Shown: positions 44,777-53,973 of the stretch, one piece after another
How the letters are laid out: each line of letters begins with the position of its first letter
Numbering within the stretch: position 1 is the stretch's first letter
Source of the DNA: GCA-002733465 sp039969155
GTDB lineage: Bacteria > Pseudomonadota > Gammaproteobacteria > Enterobacterales > Kangiellaceae
NCBI GenBank assembly: GCA_039969155.1
Contig: JBDVOJ010000009.1
Coordinates: 8,801 to 72,800 of the forward strand
Direction: 5' to 3'
Length of the DNA: 64,000 nucleotides
Made by a program: the position numbers and the translations under genes
Notes under the pieces: generated by a model
What the model was told of the DNA's origin: nothing
Seen by the model: the letters and a program-made list of their open reading frames with translations, nothing else
Databases searched by the model: none

Positions 44777-45628
44777 ATGTGGAGTAATTATTTGCTTTAT
44801 ACTATTTTTATCGCACAGATATTTTTTGTTTCATATTACTTCCCAATGAGGTTAGTTAAACAAACGTTTAGAATTCTAGAAAAATATTCCCCAGAAGAAT
44901 ATCCAAAACTATACCCCGTTTCTAGAGATGTTGCGGTATTAAGAATCATCAACTTTAAACGTTTTAATCTAGCGATTGCCCTCATCGGAGTTGCGATTGT
45001 TATGCATGCTATCGTCACTCAAAGTGAAGAGTTTCTGTTCGCAGATAGTATGGCAGTCATATTGGCTTATTTTATGTTGCAATGGGTACCACTACTAATG
45101 ATGGAGTTTTCTGGGCTTCAGTATTTAAAGTTAATGAGAATGGCCAACACAAGTCCCAAGCGAAGTGCCGCATTGAAGCCAAGAGGTCTTTTGGATTATG
45201 TTTCTAAGCCTGCGCTTGCTTTCACTATTTTCATGCAGCTAGCTTTCGTCGCAGTAGTCATTTATTTTATCTACAACCCCTTCGAAGGTTTTGGCGGAGT
45301 GGCAAATCTAGCTGGGATCGTTTTTGCTGACTGCTTTTTTATTGGCATTCTTTTATGGAATATCAAAGGTAAAAAGAAGAATCCTTATTTGGCAACGGAA
45401 GATAGAGAAAAACAAATGCGTCAATTAGTTAAAGTGATGTTAATCACCAGTAATTTAATGATCGCTTTTGTCAGCCTCGAGTTAGTGATGAGTGCGGCCG
45501 AGTCACGACATTTACTGGATCCTTTTATGAGTTTGTATTTTCTAGCAATTGCTTCGGTTAGTTATCAAGCTTATCAAGTTAAAGGAATTGATTTTGAAGT
45601 GTACCGTGAAAAATCAGCCAGTTCATAG
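44777..45628 (+). CDS. multi-pass membrane protein, YtrA-linked
   Basis: 283 residues with about seven hydrophobic segments and an N-terminal segment that may act as a signal anchor. The start is one base after the regulator stop, behind AAGGAG. I do not recognise a family. It does not look like an ABC permease and no ATPase gene is present, unlike typical ytr operons. It probably is the regulator's main target; its role is unknown. Confidence 0.72.
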   Translation: MWSNYLLYTIFIAQIFFVSYYFPMRLVKQTFRILEKYSPEEYPKLYPVSRDVAVLRIINFKRFNLAIALIGVAIVMHAIVTQSEEFLFADSMAVILAYFMLQWVPLLMMEFSGLQYLKLMRMANTSPKRSAALKPRGLLDYVSKPALAFTIFMQLAFVAVVIYFIYNPFEGFGGVANLAGIVFADCFFIGILLWNIKGKKKNPYLATEDREKQMRQLVKVMLITSNLMIAFVSLELVMSAAESRHLLDPFMSLYFLAIASVSYQAYQVKGIDFEVYREKSASS

Positions 45629-45638
45629 GTGAAGATAG

Positions 45639-45890
45639 ATGCCTTTGCTGATAATTTTAATGAGCTTGATTGTTTTGATAATTAATCATCAACCCACTAA
45701 ATCAACACAGCTTAACCCAGAACAAAATCTAACCACCGTAGTTAGTAAGATATGTGAGCAAAGGCAGTGCGATAAACAATTGGTTGATTGTAGTAAGAAA
45801 ATGCAGTCTTTATGTAAAGAGATCTTGAGTGAGAATTCTCTAAAACCAAAGGATCTAAAAACAAATAAAACTAATCTAAACTATCCGTAA
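45639..45890 (+). CDS. small membrane-anchored hypothetical protein
   Basis: 83 residues. A hydrophobic N-terminus (about 3-16) could be a signal anchor, followed by a polar region with four cysteines (CEQRQC, CSKK, LCKE) that would lie in the periplasm. It starts 10 bp past the membrane protein and has GGTGAAG upstream, so it is the third gene of the GntR unit. It overlaps the leftward winged-helix gene by 10 bp at their ends. Family unrecognised. Confidence 0.6.
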   Translation: MPLLIILMSLIVLIINHQPTKSTQLNPEQNLTTVVSKICEQRQCDKQLVDCSKKMQSLCKEILSENSLKPKDLKTNKTNLNYP

Positions 45891-46276
45891 GACTGATCAA
45901 GTTTTACCACATCAAATTCAGAGACTAAAGTTTGTGTCGCAGTGATGGTTGCACGCTGCAAAATATAGCCTCGTTTTGGTAGAGTGATAATAATCAGTGG
46001 TAAATCGAGCTCTGCGATAATGCCACGAAGAACACATATTGAGTGACTCACTCCTTGAGGGCCAGTAAAATGATTGCCTCTCCATACCCGCTCGATAAGA
46101 TCTGCGCGTTCAATCAATTGATTTTCATGTTGCAGTAATATAACTAGCACCTTCCATAGTTTGGGGCGCAGTTTTACATCTCTATTTTGAGTACAGAGTT
46201 TCCTATTCTGTGAGTCTAGTGTGAAGTGGTTTTTTTCTGAACTGTCGCTAGTGAGATAAAGCGGTTGATGGTTCAT
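45881..46276 (-). CDS. OmpR/PhoB-type winged-helix DNA-binding protein
   Basis: 131 residues: a single wHTH of the response-regulator C-terminal type (KLRPKLWKVLVILLQHENQLIERADLIERVW in outline), with a basic recognition helix (GPQGVSHSICVLRGI) and a KRGYIL wing. No receiver or membrane segment is fused. The ATG follows GGAGAA. It lies 32 bp after the ankyrin gene in the same direction, so it may control or respond to that protein. Confidence 0.82.
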   Translation of the reverse strand: MNHQPLYLTSDSSEKNHFTLDSQNRKLCTQNRDVKLRPKLWKVLVILLQHENQLIERADLIERVWRGNHFTGPQGVSHSICVLRGIIAELDLPLIIITLPKRGYILQRATITATQTLVSEFDVVKLDQSYG

Positions 46277-46308
46277 TATATTCTCCGTGGCCTAGTTAAT
46301 AATCATAT

Positions 46309-48984
46309 TTAAATATTTTCGAGCACTGATTTAGCACTTATCCCGTATTGATTAACAATGTCGGTGTCAGCGCCTAACGACAATAGCAATTGAGTGGCCT
46401 CGTTATTCGGCGCAGAAAGTGTCCAGTGGAGTGCAGTATTGCCCATTACATCAGTGAGATTTAGTTTTGCGCCAGCATTATGAAGTTGACGAATAACATG
46501 AGAGTGACTGTGGGCGGCGGCCAAAATGAGTGGTGTAGCTTTCATCCCGCGCGAATTAGCCTGTAGATTAACTGAAGCCTTGTACTTGAGCAGTAACTCG
46601 ACCATCGATGAATCACCATTTCTAGCTGCAATCATTAGTGCGCTAAATCCAATCCGATCGGTCTGATCGACAGGTTGCTCGGCTTGTAATAATAACTCGA
46701 CACATGCCAGACATTTTCTATTGGCCGCATAAGTTAAAATCGCGTTTTGGTAGCCATCACGAACTACCTTGTTATTTATTTTATTCACCAGCCCTTTTAG
46801 ACTAACAAAGTCTCTTTCTGCAACAGCAGAAAATAGCTTAGTAACCAGTGGTGATTCTTTCTGTTTGTCAAAACTAAGCAACAAGCTATCAACAATACGA
46901 TGATGACCTTGGCGCATCGCTATGTCCAAGGCGTTGCCGTGAATGGTGGTTATTTTTACGTCGGCACCATTAGCGGTTAATAGTTTTACGATCTCTGTTC
47001 TGCCTAAATAGGCCGCCCAGTTAATGGCTGGATCACCAAGTACATCAGTATCATTTATATTGGCTCCCGCGTTTAATAGTAACTCGGAGACTTCCGGCAG
47101 GTTTGCGCTAACTGACTGCATCAGCGGTGTACTGAAATAGCCAATGATATTGGATTGATTAACGTTAGCACCATATTCTATGAGTGCACTGACTAGTTTC
47201 GGGTCACCAATTTTTATGGCTTCAAATAACAAAGTCGAACCGTCCTTGAGAAATAGATTTGGGTCGGCAAGTTTAGCGATAGCACCTCTAGCTTTTGTGG
47301 TAGATTTTTGTTTTATGAGATCGGCAGCTGTATCAGCCTTATTTCGTTCAGCAATAAACTGCTCGATAATGACGATAATGTCTTTGTGACCACGTTCATT
47401 GGCCGTTCTAAGGGCGGTATATTCATCCTTGTTCGGTTGAAGAGGATCGGCTCCTCTGGATAATAAGTATTTAACCGCCTTAGTATGTCCATACAATGTC
47501 GCCCAGTTAATGGCTGGGTCGCCGTTCTTATCGGTCAAACGAATGTTAGCGTGGTTATCCAATAGTAGTTGTACCATTTGCAAATAAGCCGTTTGTCTGA
47601 GCGCGTCGGTTAATGGCGATGTTTGGTAGCCACCTTTGGAAGTTTGATTAACTTTAGCACCGCGTTTTATTAGAAGTTTGGCAACATCTAACTGTCCAAA
47701 GCGTGCGGCATAATTGAGCGGAAAATAACCGAACGATTTTTGTGATATGGTCGTAGTTGATAGGTTGGCGATCTGTTCAATCGGAAATTGGTTAACAATT
47801 GTCGAAGCAAGAAAACCTGAATGTTCACTAAAGAATTTTTGCTTCGGAAATTTTTTATTGGCAATTGCTTGCTCTGCAATTTGTCTATCTCTTGCAGACA
47901 GGTCCGCTAATAAAAATTCGGTGAGTACTTTTTTGTTGCCCGTTTGATAAGCGAAGTCGTATGGAGTATATCCATCTCTCATTGGAAAGTTTGCATTCGC
48001 ACCTTGTTGCAGAAGATACTTAACGGTTTCACTCGACTGAATCATCGCTGCCAAATGCAGAGCCGTATAGCCCCTGGCATTGGGTTTGTTGACATTAGCC
48101 CCCGCGGCTATAATTTTCTTTAATAATTTTAAGTTGCCGGCTCGAGCCGCTTGGTTTATTGGGCTGGCTTCGTCGTTTCCATTGTTACCTATATTGATAT
48201 CGGCTCCAGCCGCTAGCAACGTATCGATCATTTTGTCCTTATTTAGTCGGACAGAAAAAGGTAGCGCGGCATAACCTGTCACGTTGTGAAAGTTTGGATT
48301 AAAACCATGCTGCAATAGTTGCTTAAGTCGTGGTAAATCATCTCTGAGAATCGTTTTTAATAAAATTAGGGACTGAGTCTCTTTACCTGGTATTGCCGTT
48401 GGCTTGGTCTTTGAAACGTTGCCAATTGTCCATTTATCGGTGCTATTGGTTGCGTTGGAATGGTTTGAGTTGGACTGCTGAATTAACTGCTCGGTAAGAA
48501 GGTTCATTACTTTGTATTGGCCACTTTCGAGCGCCCAGTCAAATGCTTCATAGCCACCTTGGTGCTCTAAGCGGATATCGGCACCTTGCAAGAGTAGAAA
48601 TTCTACAACTTCTATGTGACCATAATAGGCTGCTTTCATCAGTGGTGTGATCGTTGATGAGGGAGCTTTATCGATTTTAACGCCAGCATTTATAAGATGC
48701 TCTACGATTTCTAGCTGTCCCAGTTTTGCGGATTTACTAAGCGGTGTCTCGCCTAAAATTTCGTTATTAAGTAGCTCAGGGTTGGACACCCTGATTGATT
48801 CAATTTGTTGTTTTCCTTGCAGCACATTTCCTTGCTTAATGTTATTCATCAGCAACGATAATGACTGCAAGTTAGCTTCTTTTGATTTTAGAGAGCCGGA
48901 ATCTGTTTTAGCATTGACCTGGATTGGCGCAAAAAGATTCAGCATCAGCAAGCATTTCACTAGAGTTAAAAAATTCAATTTCAT
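46309..48984 (-). CDS. large exported ankyrin-repeat protein
   Basis: 891 residues with a signal peptide (ends near QVNA). Nearly the whole mature chain is ankyrin repeats; the familiar TPLMKAAYYGHIEVVEFLL, TALHLAAMIQSSETVKYLL and ALMIAARNGDSSMVELLL units recur about twenty times, some degenerate (ADVKITTIHGNALDIAMRQG). It has no catalytic domain. Such a solenoid should act as a protein-binding scaffold, here in the periplasm or outside the cell. It is flanked by two winged-helix regulators. Confidence 0.9.
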   Translation of the reverse strand: MKLNFLTLVKCLLMLNLFAPIQVNAKTDSGSLKSKEANLQSLSLLMNNIKQGNVLQGKQQIESIRVSNPELLNNEILGETPLSKSAKLGQLEIVEHLINAGVKIDKAPSSTITPLMKAAYYGHIEVVEFLLLQGADIRLEHQGGYEAFDWALESGQYKVMNLLTEQLIQQSNSNHSNATNSTDKWTIGNVSKTKPTAIPGKETQSLILLKTILRDDLPRLKQLLQHGFNPNFHNVTGYAALPFSVRLNKDKMIDTLLAAGADINIGNNGNDEASPINQAARAGNLKLLKKIIAAGANVNKPNARGYTALHLAAMIQSSETVKYLLQQGANANFPMRDGYTPYDFAYQTGNKKVLTEFLLADLSARDRQIAEQAIANKKFPKQKFFSEHSGFLASTIVNQFPIEQIANLSTTTISQKSFGYFPLNYAARFGQLDVAKLLIKRGAKVNQTSKGGYQTSPLTDALRQTAYLQMVQLLLDNHANIRLTDKNGDPAINWATLYGHTKAVKYLLSRGADPLQPNKDEYTALRTANERGHKDIIVIIEQFIAERNKADTAADLIKQKSTTKARGAIAKLADPNLFLKDGSTLLFEAIKIGDPKLVSALIEYGANVNQSNIIGYFSTPLMQSVSANLPEVSELLLNAGANINDTDVLGDPAINWAAYLGRTEIVKLLTANGADVKITTIHGNALDIAMRQGHHRIVDSLLLSFDKQKESPLVTKLFSAVAERDFVSLKGLVNKINNKVVRDGYQNAILTYAANRKCLACVELLLQAEQPVDQTDRIGFSALMIAARNGDSSMVELLLKYKASVNLQANSRGMKATPLILAAAHSHSHVIRQLHNAGAKLNLTDVMGNTALHWTLSAPNNEATQLLLSLGADTDIVNQYGISAKSVLENI

Positions 48985-49084
48985 TTAATCGCCTTTGTAT
49001 TCAATAATTGAGTGGACAGCCAAATGGTCAGTCAGTGATAATAATATCGCCAGTGAGTAGCACTGAAATACCAATGAGTAACTT

Positions 49085-50479
49085 ATGAGTGATAATCAAC
49101 TTATTGATAAATATAATAAAATCCGATTCAAGAATTTCGTCTTTGATTTTAAGACACAGTCCTTGTCAGGGCTTGCAGATGATAAAGATTTACCTCCTAA
49201 GCCTTCCGAAATTTTATCGTTACTACTAAATCGTCCTGGAAAGTTGGTTACAAGAGAGCAGATCATTGAAGCTGTGTGGGCTGACCAAGTCGTCGATTTT
49301 GACCAAAATATTAACTTTTGTATCAAACAGATCAGGCAGGTGTTAGATGACGATCCCCGTGCCGCAAAGTTTATTGAAACCGTTCCCAAGAAGGGATATC
49401 GATTTATAGCCGATTATCAACCTTTTGATAAAAAGGGCACTAGTAAGAAACTAGTTTGGGTCGCTGCTGTATTGACTGTAAGTTTGTTAACACCTGTTGT
49501 TATCTGGCAACTTTATGAACCGCCTCAACTAGACGACAAACATTATTTTTCTAGTTCCGAAGCAGAACAAGCTATCACTCGTGGCTTCTATTTATTGGAT
49601 CAAGGGGGACATGAGAATTACCAACGCGCGCAGCGCTTGTTTGAAAAAGCAATTTCCTTGGAGCCTCAATTAGCGGATGCGCATGCAGGAGTGGCGTTAA
49701 TTCGGCTGTTTCAAGTTTCAGATATAGAAGGCCGTAATGCGGTTAAATCTCAAGTGACTAAAGCGATGCATCTTAATCCCGATAGTGCGCAAGCTAATTT
49801 GGCTCAGGCAAAAGTTAGCCTTTATTATGATTGGGATATTGTTGCTGCCCGAAAGTATTTTTCGAGAGCCTCCGAATTAGCGCCCAGCTCAATTCCTGCA
49901 TTGCATGATCTTGCCGTTGTAGCAACCATTCAAGGGGATTTTGATGTTGCAGAAGCGAGCATTGAAAAAGCGTTGGATATTGATCCTGGACGATTCCAAG
50001 AGCATTACCATGCAGGCTGGTTTTATCAGGTGGCTGGCAAATATGATATGGCTCTACGTCAGTGTGTACAAAGTTTAGAAATAGAGCCAGATTATCATTT
50101 CAGTTTACTTTGTGCAGGGCGCTCGGCATTAAAGCTCGAACTCACTCAAACAGCAAAGCATTATCTAAACGAATTTATGCTGCTATTTGATATTCCTGTT
50201 GCTACCGTGGAAAGGGTGTTAGCGGAAGTTGAAAAAGGGAATCCAGATGCTTTTAATCAATGGTATATAGACTTATTAATTGACTACCAATCTGATCCAT
50301 TCAAGTTGGCACTTGCTTACGGCGAGATTGGCGAGTCAGAAAAAGCGCTCAATGCTTTACAAAATGCCATTGAACAGAAAAATCCTATGGTGCCGACCGC
50401 ATGGGCATTTGATGAGCTGAAATTGCTTCGCGAGAATGAGCGATTCGTAGAAATGATGGCGGTTGTAAATCGTGGTTGA
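49085..50479 (+). CDS. CadC-like transmembrane winged-helix regulator with TPR domain
   Basis: 464 residues. An N-terminal OmpR-type wHTH (about 12-110; PKPSEILSLLLNRPGKLVTREQI, KKGYRFIA) is followed by one transmembrane helix (about 122-143) and a TPR-rich periplasmic region (about 155-460; YQRAQRLFEKAISLEPQLADAHAG). The topology is like CadC and ToxR: DNA binding inside, sensing outside. It is divergent from the ankyrin gene, so it may regulate it across the 100-bp gap. The signal is unknown. Confidence 0.88.
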   Translation: MSDNQLIDKYNKIRFKNFVFDFKTQSLSGLADDKDLPPKPSEILSLLLNRPGKLVTREQIIEAVWADQVVDFDQNINFCIKQIRQVLDDDPRAAKFIETVPKKGYRFIADYQPFDKKGTSKKLVWVAAVLTVSLLTPVVIWQLYEPPQLDDKHYFSSSEAEQAITRGFYLLDQGGHENYQRAQRLFEKAISLEPQLADAHAGVALIRLFQVSDIEGRNAVKSQVTKAMHLNPDSAQANLAQAKVSLYYDWDIVAARKYFSRASELAPSSIPALHDLAVVATIQGDFDVAEASIEKALDIDPGRFQEHYHAGWFYQVAGKYDMALRQCVQSLEIEPDYHFSLLCAGRSALKLELTQTAKHYLNEFMLLFDIPVATVERVLAEVEKGNPDAFNQWYIDLLIDYQSDPFKLALAYGEIGESEKALNALQNAIEQKNPMVPTAWAFDELKLLRENERFVEMMAVVNRG

Positions 50480-50574
50480 AGGCTTATGTTAAGATTATTA
50501 GTTGAGTGACAGCACTATAACTATTTCTGCAATCGTCTACCCTCAACCGTTTGTTTCAATCACGACTCCATTGT

Positions 50575-51414
50575 TTAAATTAATTCGATCGCTGTTCCAG
50601 AGACGTTGATTCCCCCGTCGATTGGAATGCTCAATTTCAATTGGCTTGGACGCCCCATTACTTCACCTTGTAAAATATCAATTTCTTTAGGAGCACTGAT
50701 AAGATTTGCTTCACGCAAGTAGCCACCCAGTGCAACGGCAGCGGCGCCAGTAGCAGAGTCTTCGACCACTCCACCTACAGGGAATGGATTGCGAGAATGG
50801 ATTAGCTTTTCGTTTTCTTTCCAGATCAATTGAAGCGTGGTTAGATCGTTGTCTAGCATTAGTGTTTTGAGCTTTTCAAAGTCATAGTTTAAATTATCTA
50901 AGCGAGATTTAGATTTAACTGCAATGACTAAATGCCAATTGCCAGCAAATGCTCGAGCTGGAGGTAGCTTTGGGTCTAACTCCTGTTCATTCCAGTCCAA
51001 CGCATCAAGTGCTTTGCTTAATAGCTGTTCTGGAGCTGATTCATACTTCGGTTCGACTGATGTCAGAGTCGCCAAAAATTTTCCATCTTGTTCGGTGACT
51101 TTTACCGGAATGGTTCCAACCGTTGTTTCAAATTGATAGACAGCAGAACCCGATTTTTGCCCAAGTGCTACACCGGTCGCGACTGTCGCATGCCCACAAA
51201 ATGCGACTTCAGCTTCAGGGCTATAATATCTCACAGTTCGAGTGGTTCCTTGCAGTGGCGCAACAAATGCAGTTTCGGAAAAGCCAACTTGTTTGGCGAT
51301 GGATTGCATTTCTTCTGCTGTGGGTAGCTCGTTACCAATCCAAACACCTGCAGGGTTTCCACCTTGCGGGCTCGAGGTAAAAGCGGCTAATTTTTGTAGT
51401 GTCGGCGAGGTCAT
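50575..51414 (-). CDS. PhzF family phenazine-biosynthesis-like isomerase
   Basis: 279 residues, the usual PhzF-family size (diaminopimelate-epimerase-like fold). The family marks GNPAGVW near the N-terminus, GFSETAFV with the presumed catalytic Glu, and EVAFCGHATVATG are intact, as is DSATGAAAVALGGYL. Most members outside phenazine clusters have unknown substrates; no other phenazine gene is here. The ATG follows AAGGAGC. It is divergent from a LysR regulator. Confidence 0.93.
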   Translation of the reverse strand: MTSPTLQKLAAFTSSPQGGNPAGVWIGNELPTAEEMQSIAKQVGFSETAFVAPLQGTTRTVRYYSPEAEVAFCGHATVATGVALGQKSGSAVYQFETTVGTIPVKVTEQDGKFLATLTSVEPKYESAPEQLLSKALDALDWNEQELDPKLPPARAFAGNWHLVIAVKSKSRLDNLNYDFEKLKTLMLDNDLTTLQLIWKENEKLIHSRNPFPVGGVVEDSATGAAAVALGGYLREANLISAPKEIDILQGEVMGRPSQLKLSIPIDGGINVSGTAIELI

Positions 51415-51562
51415 GTTGTGCTCCTTGGTGCTTAAGTTAGGTTACACAATTACTATAAGATGTTCAAACATGGGTGTAAACAAGCTATAATTGGCTGCAT
51501 ATGTGCATAAATAAACAGGGATAAACCCTTAACAGGGAGACTGTTCATTTAAGGAGAGTCCA

Positions 51563-52441
51563 TTGAATTGGGATGACTTACGATACTTTTTATCCGTCGC
51601 CAGAGGTGGCTCTATCAGCGCTGCTGGACGAGAATTAGGTGTAAAGCACACTACAGTCGCTAGACGGATTCAGGCCTTAGAAACGGATATGGACGCGCGT
51701 CTGTTTGATCGTACTCCCACAGGTTATGTGATGACTCAAACCGCTGAAAATTTACTGGATAAGGTTTCAGCTATTGAAGACAAAGTAAAGTTAATCGACC
51801 GGCAGGCCAGCCATTCGGATTCGGCACTGGCGGGTCCGCTTAAGTTAACCGTTGCATTTGAGCTAGCTAATCGTATCCTTCTACCAAAACTCGATTCGTT
51901 TTATCAAGTCTACCCGCGAATTGAACTGCAATTAATGATGACAAAGGGGCTAGTGGATCTCGCTCGTCTCGATGCCGACCTAGCACTTAGAATGACACCC
52001 AGTCCGCCCGAAAGCCTAATTGGTCGGGAGCTAACCAAAATCAATCATGGCTTATATGCCAGCGAATGTTTGCTTAAGCAATGTACCAAAAGATTGCCGA
52101 CCATACTATTTACCTCAGAGTTAAGCCCGCCGCCTTGGATGAAAAAGCATTTTCGCGATAGTCCAGTGGCATATCGAATTGACGATGTTGGATCAATGGC
52201 TGTTGCTGCTGCCCAAGGACATGGTGTGGTTAAGTTACCTTGTTTTATTGGTGATACTCAGCCAGGATTGCTTAGACTTGATTACGAATTAGAAAAATCT
52301 AAATGGGGCATCTGGTTGCTCAATCATGTCGACCTTCGCTCAACCGCCAGAGTGAGAGCCTGTAAAGAATTCTTGCAGCAACTTGTTGCTGACTCGAAGT
52401 TTCTTTTTACTGGGGATAACTCTAGATATTATCAATCGTAA
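51563..52441 (+). CDS. LysR family transcriptional regulator
   Basis: 292 residues from a TTG start behind AAGGAGAG, giving the typical MNWDDLRYFLSVARGGSISAA-type N-terminus (only the pattern is cited). The helix-turn-helix covers about 18-60, and the effector-binding domain follows from about 90. LysR proteins usually control the divergent neighbour, here PhzF. The 148-bp gap between the genes has a short palindromic GTTCAAAC-type stretch, but I cannot define the site. Confidence 0.9.
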   Translation: MNWDDLRYFLSVARGGSISAAGRELGVKHTTVARRIQALETDMDARLFDRTPTGYVMTQTAENLLDKVSAIEDKVKLIDRQASHSDSALAGPLKLTVAFELANRILLPKLDSFYQVYPRIELQLMMTKGLVDLARLDADLALRMTPSPPESLIGRELTKINHGLYASECLLKQCTKRLPTILFTSELSPPPWMKKHFRDSPVAYRIDDVGSMAVAAAQGHGVVKLPCFIGDTQPGLLRLDYELEKSKWGIWLLNHVDLRSTARVRACKEFLQQLVADSKFLFTGDNSRYYQS

Positions 52442-52475
52442 GCCTGTTAATTGATAACTTTCAGGGAAGCGAAAT

Positions 52476-53843
52476 CTATCCAGCTTTTTGCTTAGACAGT
52501 TGCTCTTCAATCAACAAGCCTTTGGCTAATTCCTCGTATATGGCATCAAGAACTAACTTCGTAGGTTCTGCTTCAGTGAGTTTGGCATTTTTTTGTTGCA
52601 GCTTTTGCAGTATGACCGAAAAAGATTTTTGCATGGTACCTAACTGCCAAATCGACTCGTTTAACATCATGGTAAAATGTTCGACTTCAGCAATATCTTT
52701 GCTGGTTAAGCCAATAGGGTCGAGCGATTTTATCCAGTCCACCAACGATTTATCAAGAACGCCAGAGGTGACCACGACAGACTTGATCCGCTCCATCATT
52801 TGAATATTGTGATCCAACTCTGGAGAGCCTTCAATTTTTAGTAGCTGATTGTTGAGTAGATCTGCTAGCCTCACCCATTCATGAGCCTTGGGTTGGCAAG
52901 TTAGAATTCGCTGTATTTGAGATCGCAGATCTTTAAACACCGGTTTTCTCTTTTTATCGACGGCTAAAGCCCGAATCAAACGCATCGCAGCTTCGGTATT
53001 TTCTTGAAGATGTATACCTGCATTGATTTGCACTATGGCACCTAAATCAATTAATGAAAAGCCATGACCAAAAACATACTTATAAAAGAGTGCAATAAAC
53101 ATATCGGAGAAGGCTAGAATTTGACCTTCGATGCCTAGTTTTTCTTTTGACAAATGTCTCGGATAACCAAAGCCGTCGGTTCGTTCATGATGTTCCAAAA
53201 CGGCTCGAGAAATATCTTTACTAATGTTTGGTAGGTGAGCTAAAAACTGATATCCAATAGCAACGTGACCTTGTAACAACTTCCATTCCGCACCGCTAAG
53301 AGCGTCTTTTTTCTCCACAACTTTGGGGTCAATATGAACCAATCCCATGTCTCTACATAGTGCTGCGATAAAAACATTATGCCAAATTTTTTCATCGAGA
53401 TTTCTTTCTTCACAAATTAATAAACCAAGATAAACACCAAATAAGGTTTTCTTATATTGTTTTGGATAGCGCATCGAAAAAACGGTCAACTTTTGCAGAA
53501 TTAAAGGGTGTTTCTTTAACTGGTCGCATTGGCTAGAGAATCGCTCAATCGACAATTTGTTATTAAATATTTCTACCATCTCCGGATGAGTTGGCATCGC
53601 CTTTATTTGCTCAATGAGTACCGGCTTGGTGATTAGCTTATCGAGAGAAACACTCTCTTCGAGTGGTTTTTGGAGTTTATGTTGGACGATCTTTTTTGCA
53701 TTGTCCGCATGGATTTCAGCCCCAGCGGCTAGTAATAATGCACCATTGGAATTATAGATGTTCTCTCTGGCTACGGCTTTATTATTCTTGTTGATAATGA
53801 CTAAGTTATCAGAATAAAAGTCCCTGTCGTTTTCTTTTTGCAT
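52476..53843 (-). CDS. degenerate HD-GYP domain protein
   Basis: 455 residues. An HD-GYP-like core (about 130-300) retains HHERTDGFGYP (218-228), GHVAIG (H193) and FSDMF (D247). At the place of the catalytic HD pair, however, the sequence reads CRDMG (R164, D165), and the GK of HDIGK is GL. Loss of the first His should impair metal binding, so it may be a c-di-GMP binder or protein-interaction domain rather than an active phosphodiesterase. No signal peptide or receiver is seen. The C-terminal helical domain is long. Confidence 0.78.
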   Translation of the reverse strand: MQKENDRDFYSDNLVIINKNNKAVARENIYNSNGALLLAAGAEIHADNAKKIVQHKLQKPLEESVSLDKLITKPVLIEQIKAMPTHPEMVEIFNNKLSIERFSSQCDQLKKHPLILQKLTVFSMRYPKQYKKTLFGVYLGLLICEERNLDEKIWHNVFIAALCRDMGLVHIDPKVVEKKDALSGAEWKLLQGHVAIGYQFLAHLPNISKDISRAVLEHHERTDGFGYPRHLSKEKLGIEGQILAFSDMFIALFYKYVFGHGFSLIDLGAIVQINAGIHLQENTEAAMRLIRALAVDKKRKPVFKDLRSQIQRILTCQPKAHEWVRLADLLNNQLLKIEGSPELDHNIQMMERIKSVVVTSGVLDKSLVDWIKSLDPIGLTSKDIAEVEHFTMMLNESIWQLGTMQKSFSVILQKLQQKNAKLTEAEPTKLVLDAIYEELAKGLLIEEQLSKQKAG

Positions 53844-53973
53844 TGTTAGAGTTCAATGTCCTTTAATTTAACTGTCCTTAGCAAATATAGCTCATTTTTA
53901 GAACCGAATAGTACTTTTTTGGCTCATCATGAACGACTTCTCATTAAGACTAGTTCAATAGCCTGCGCTTTGT

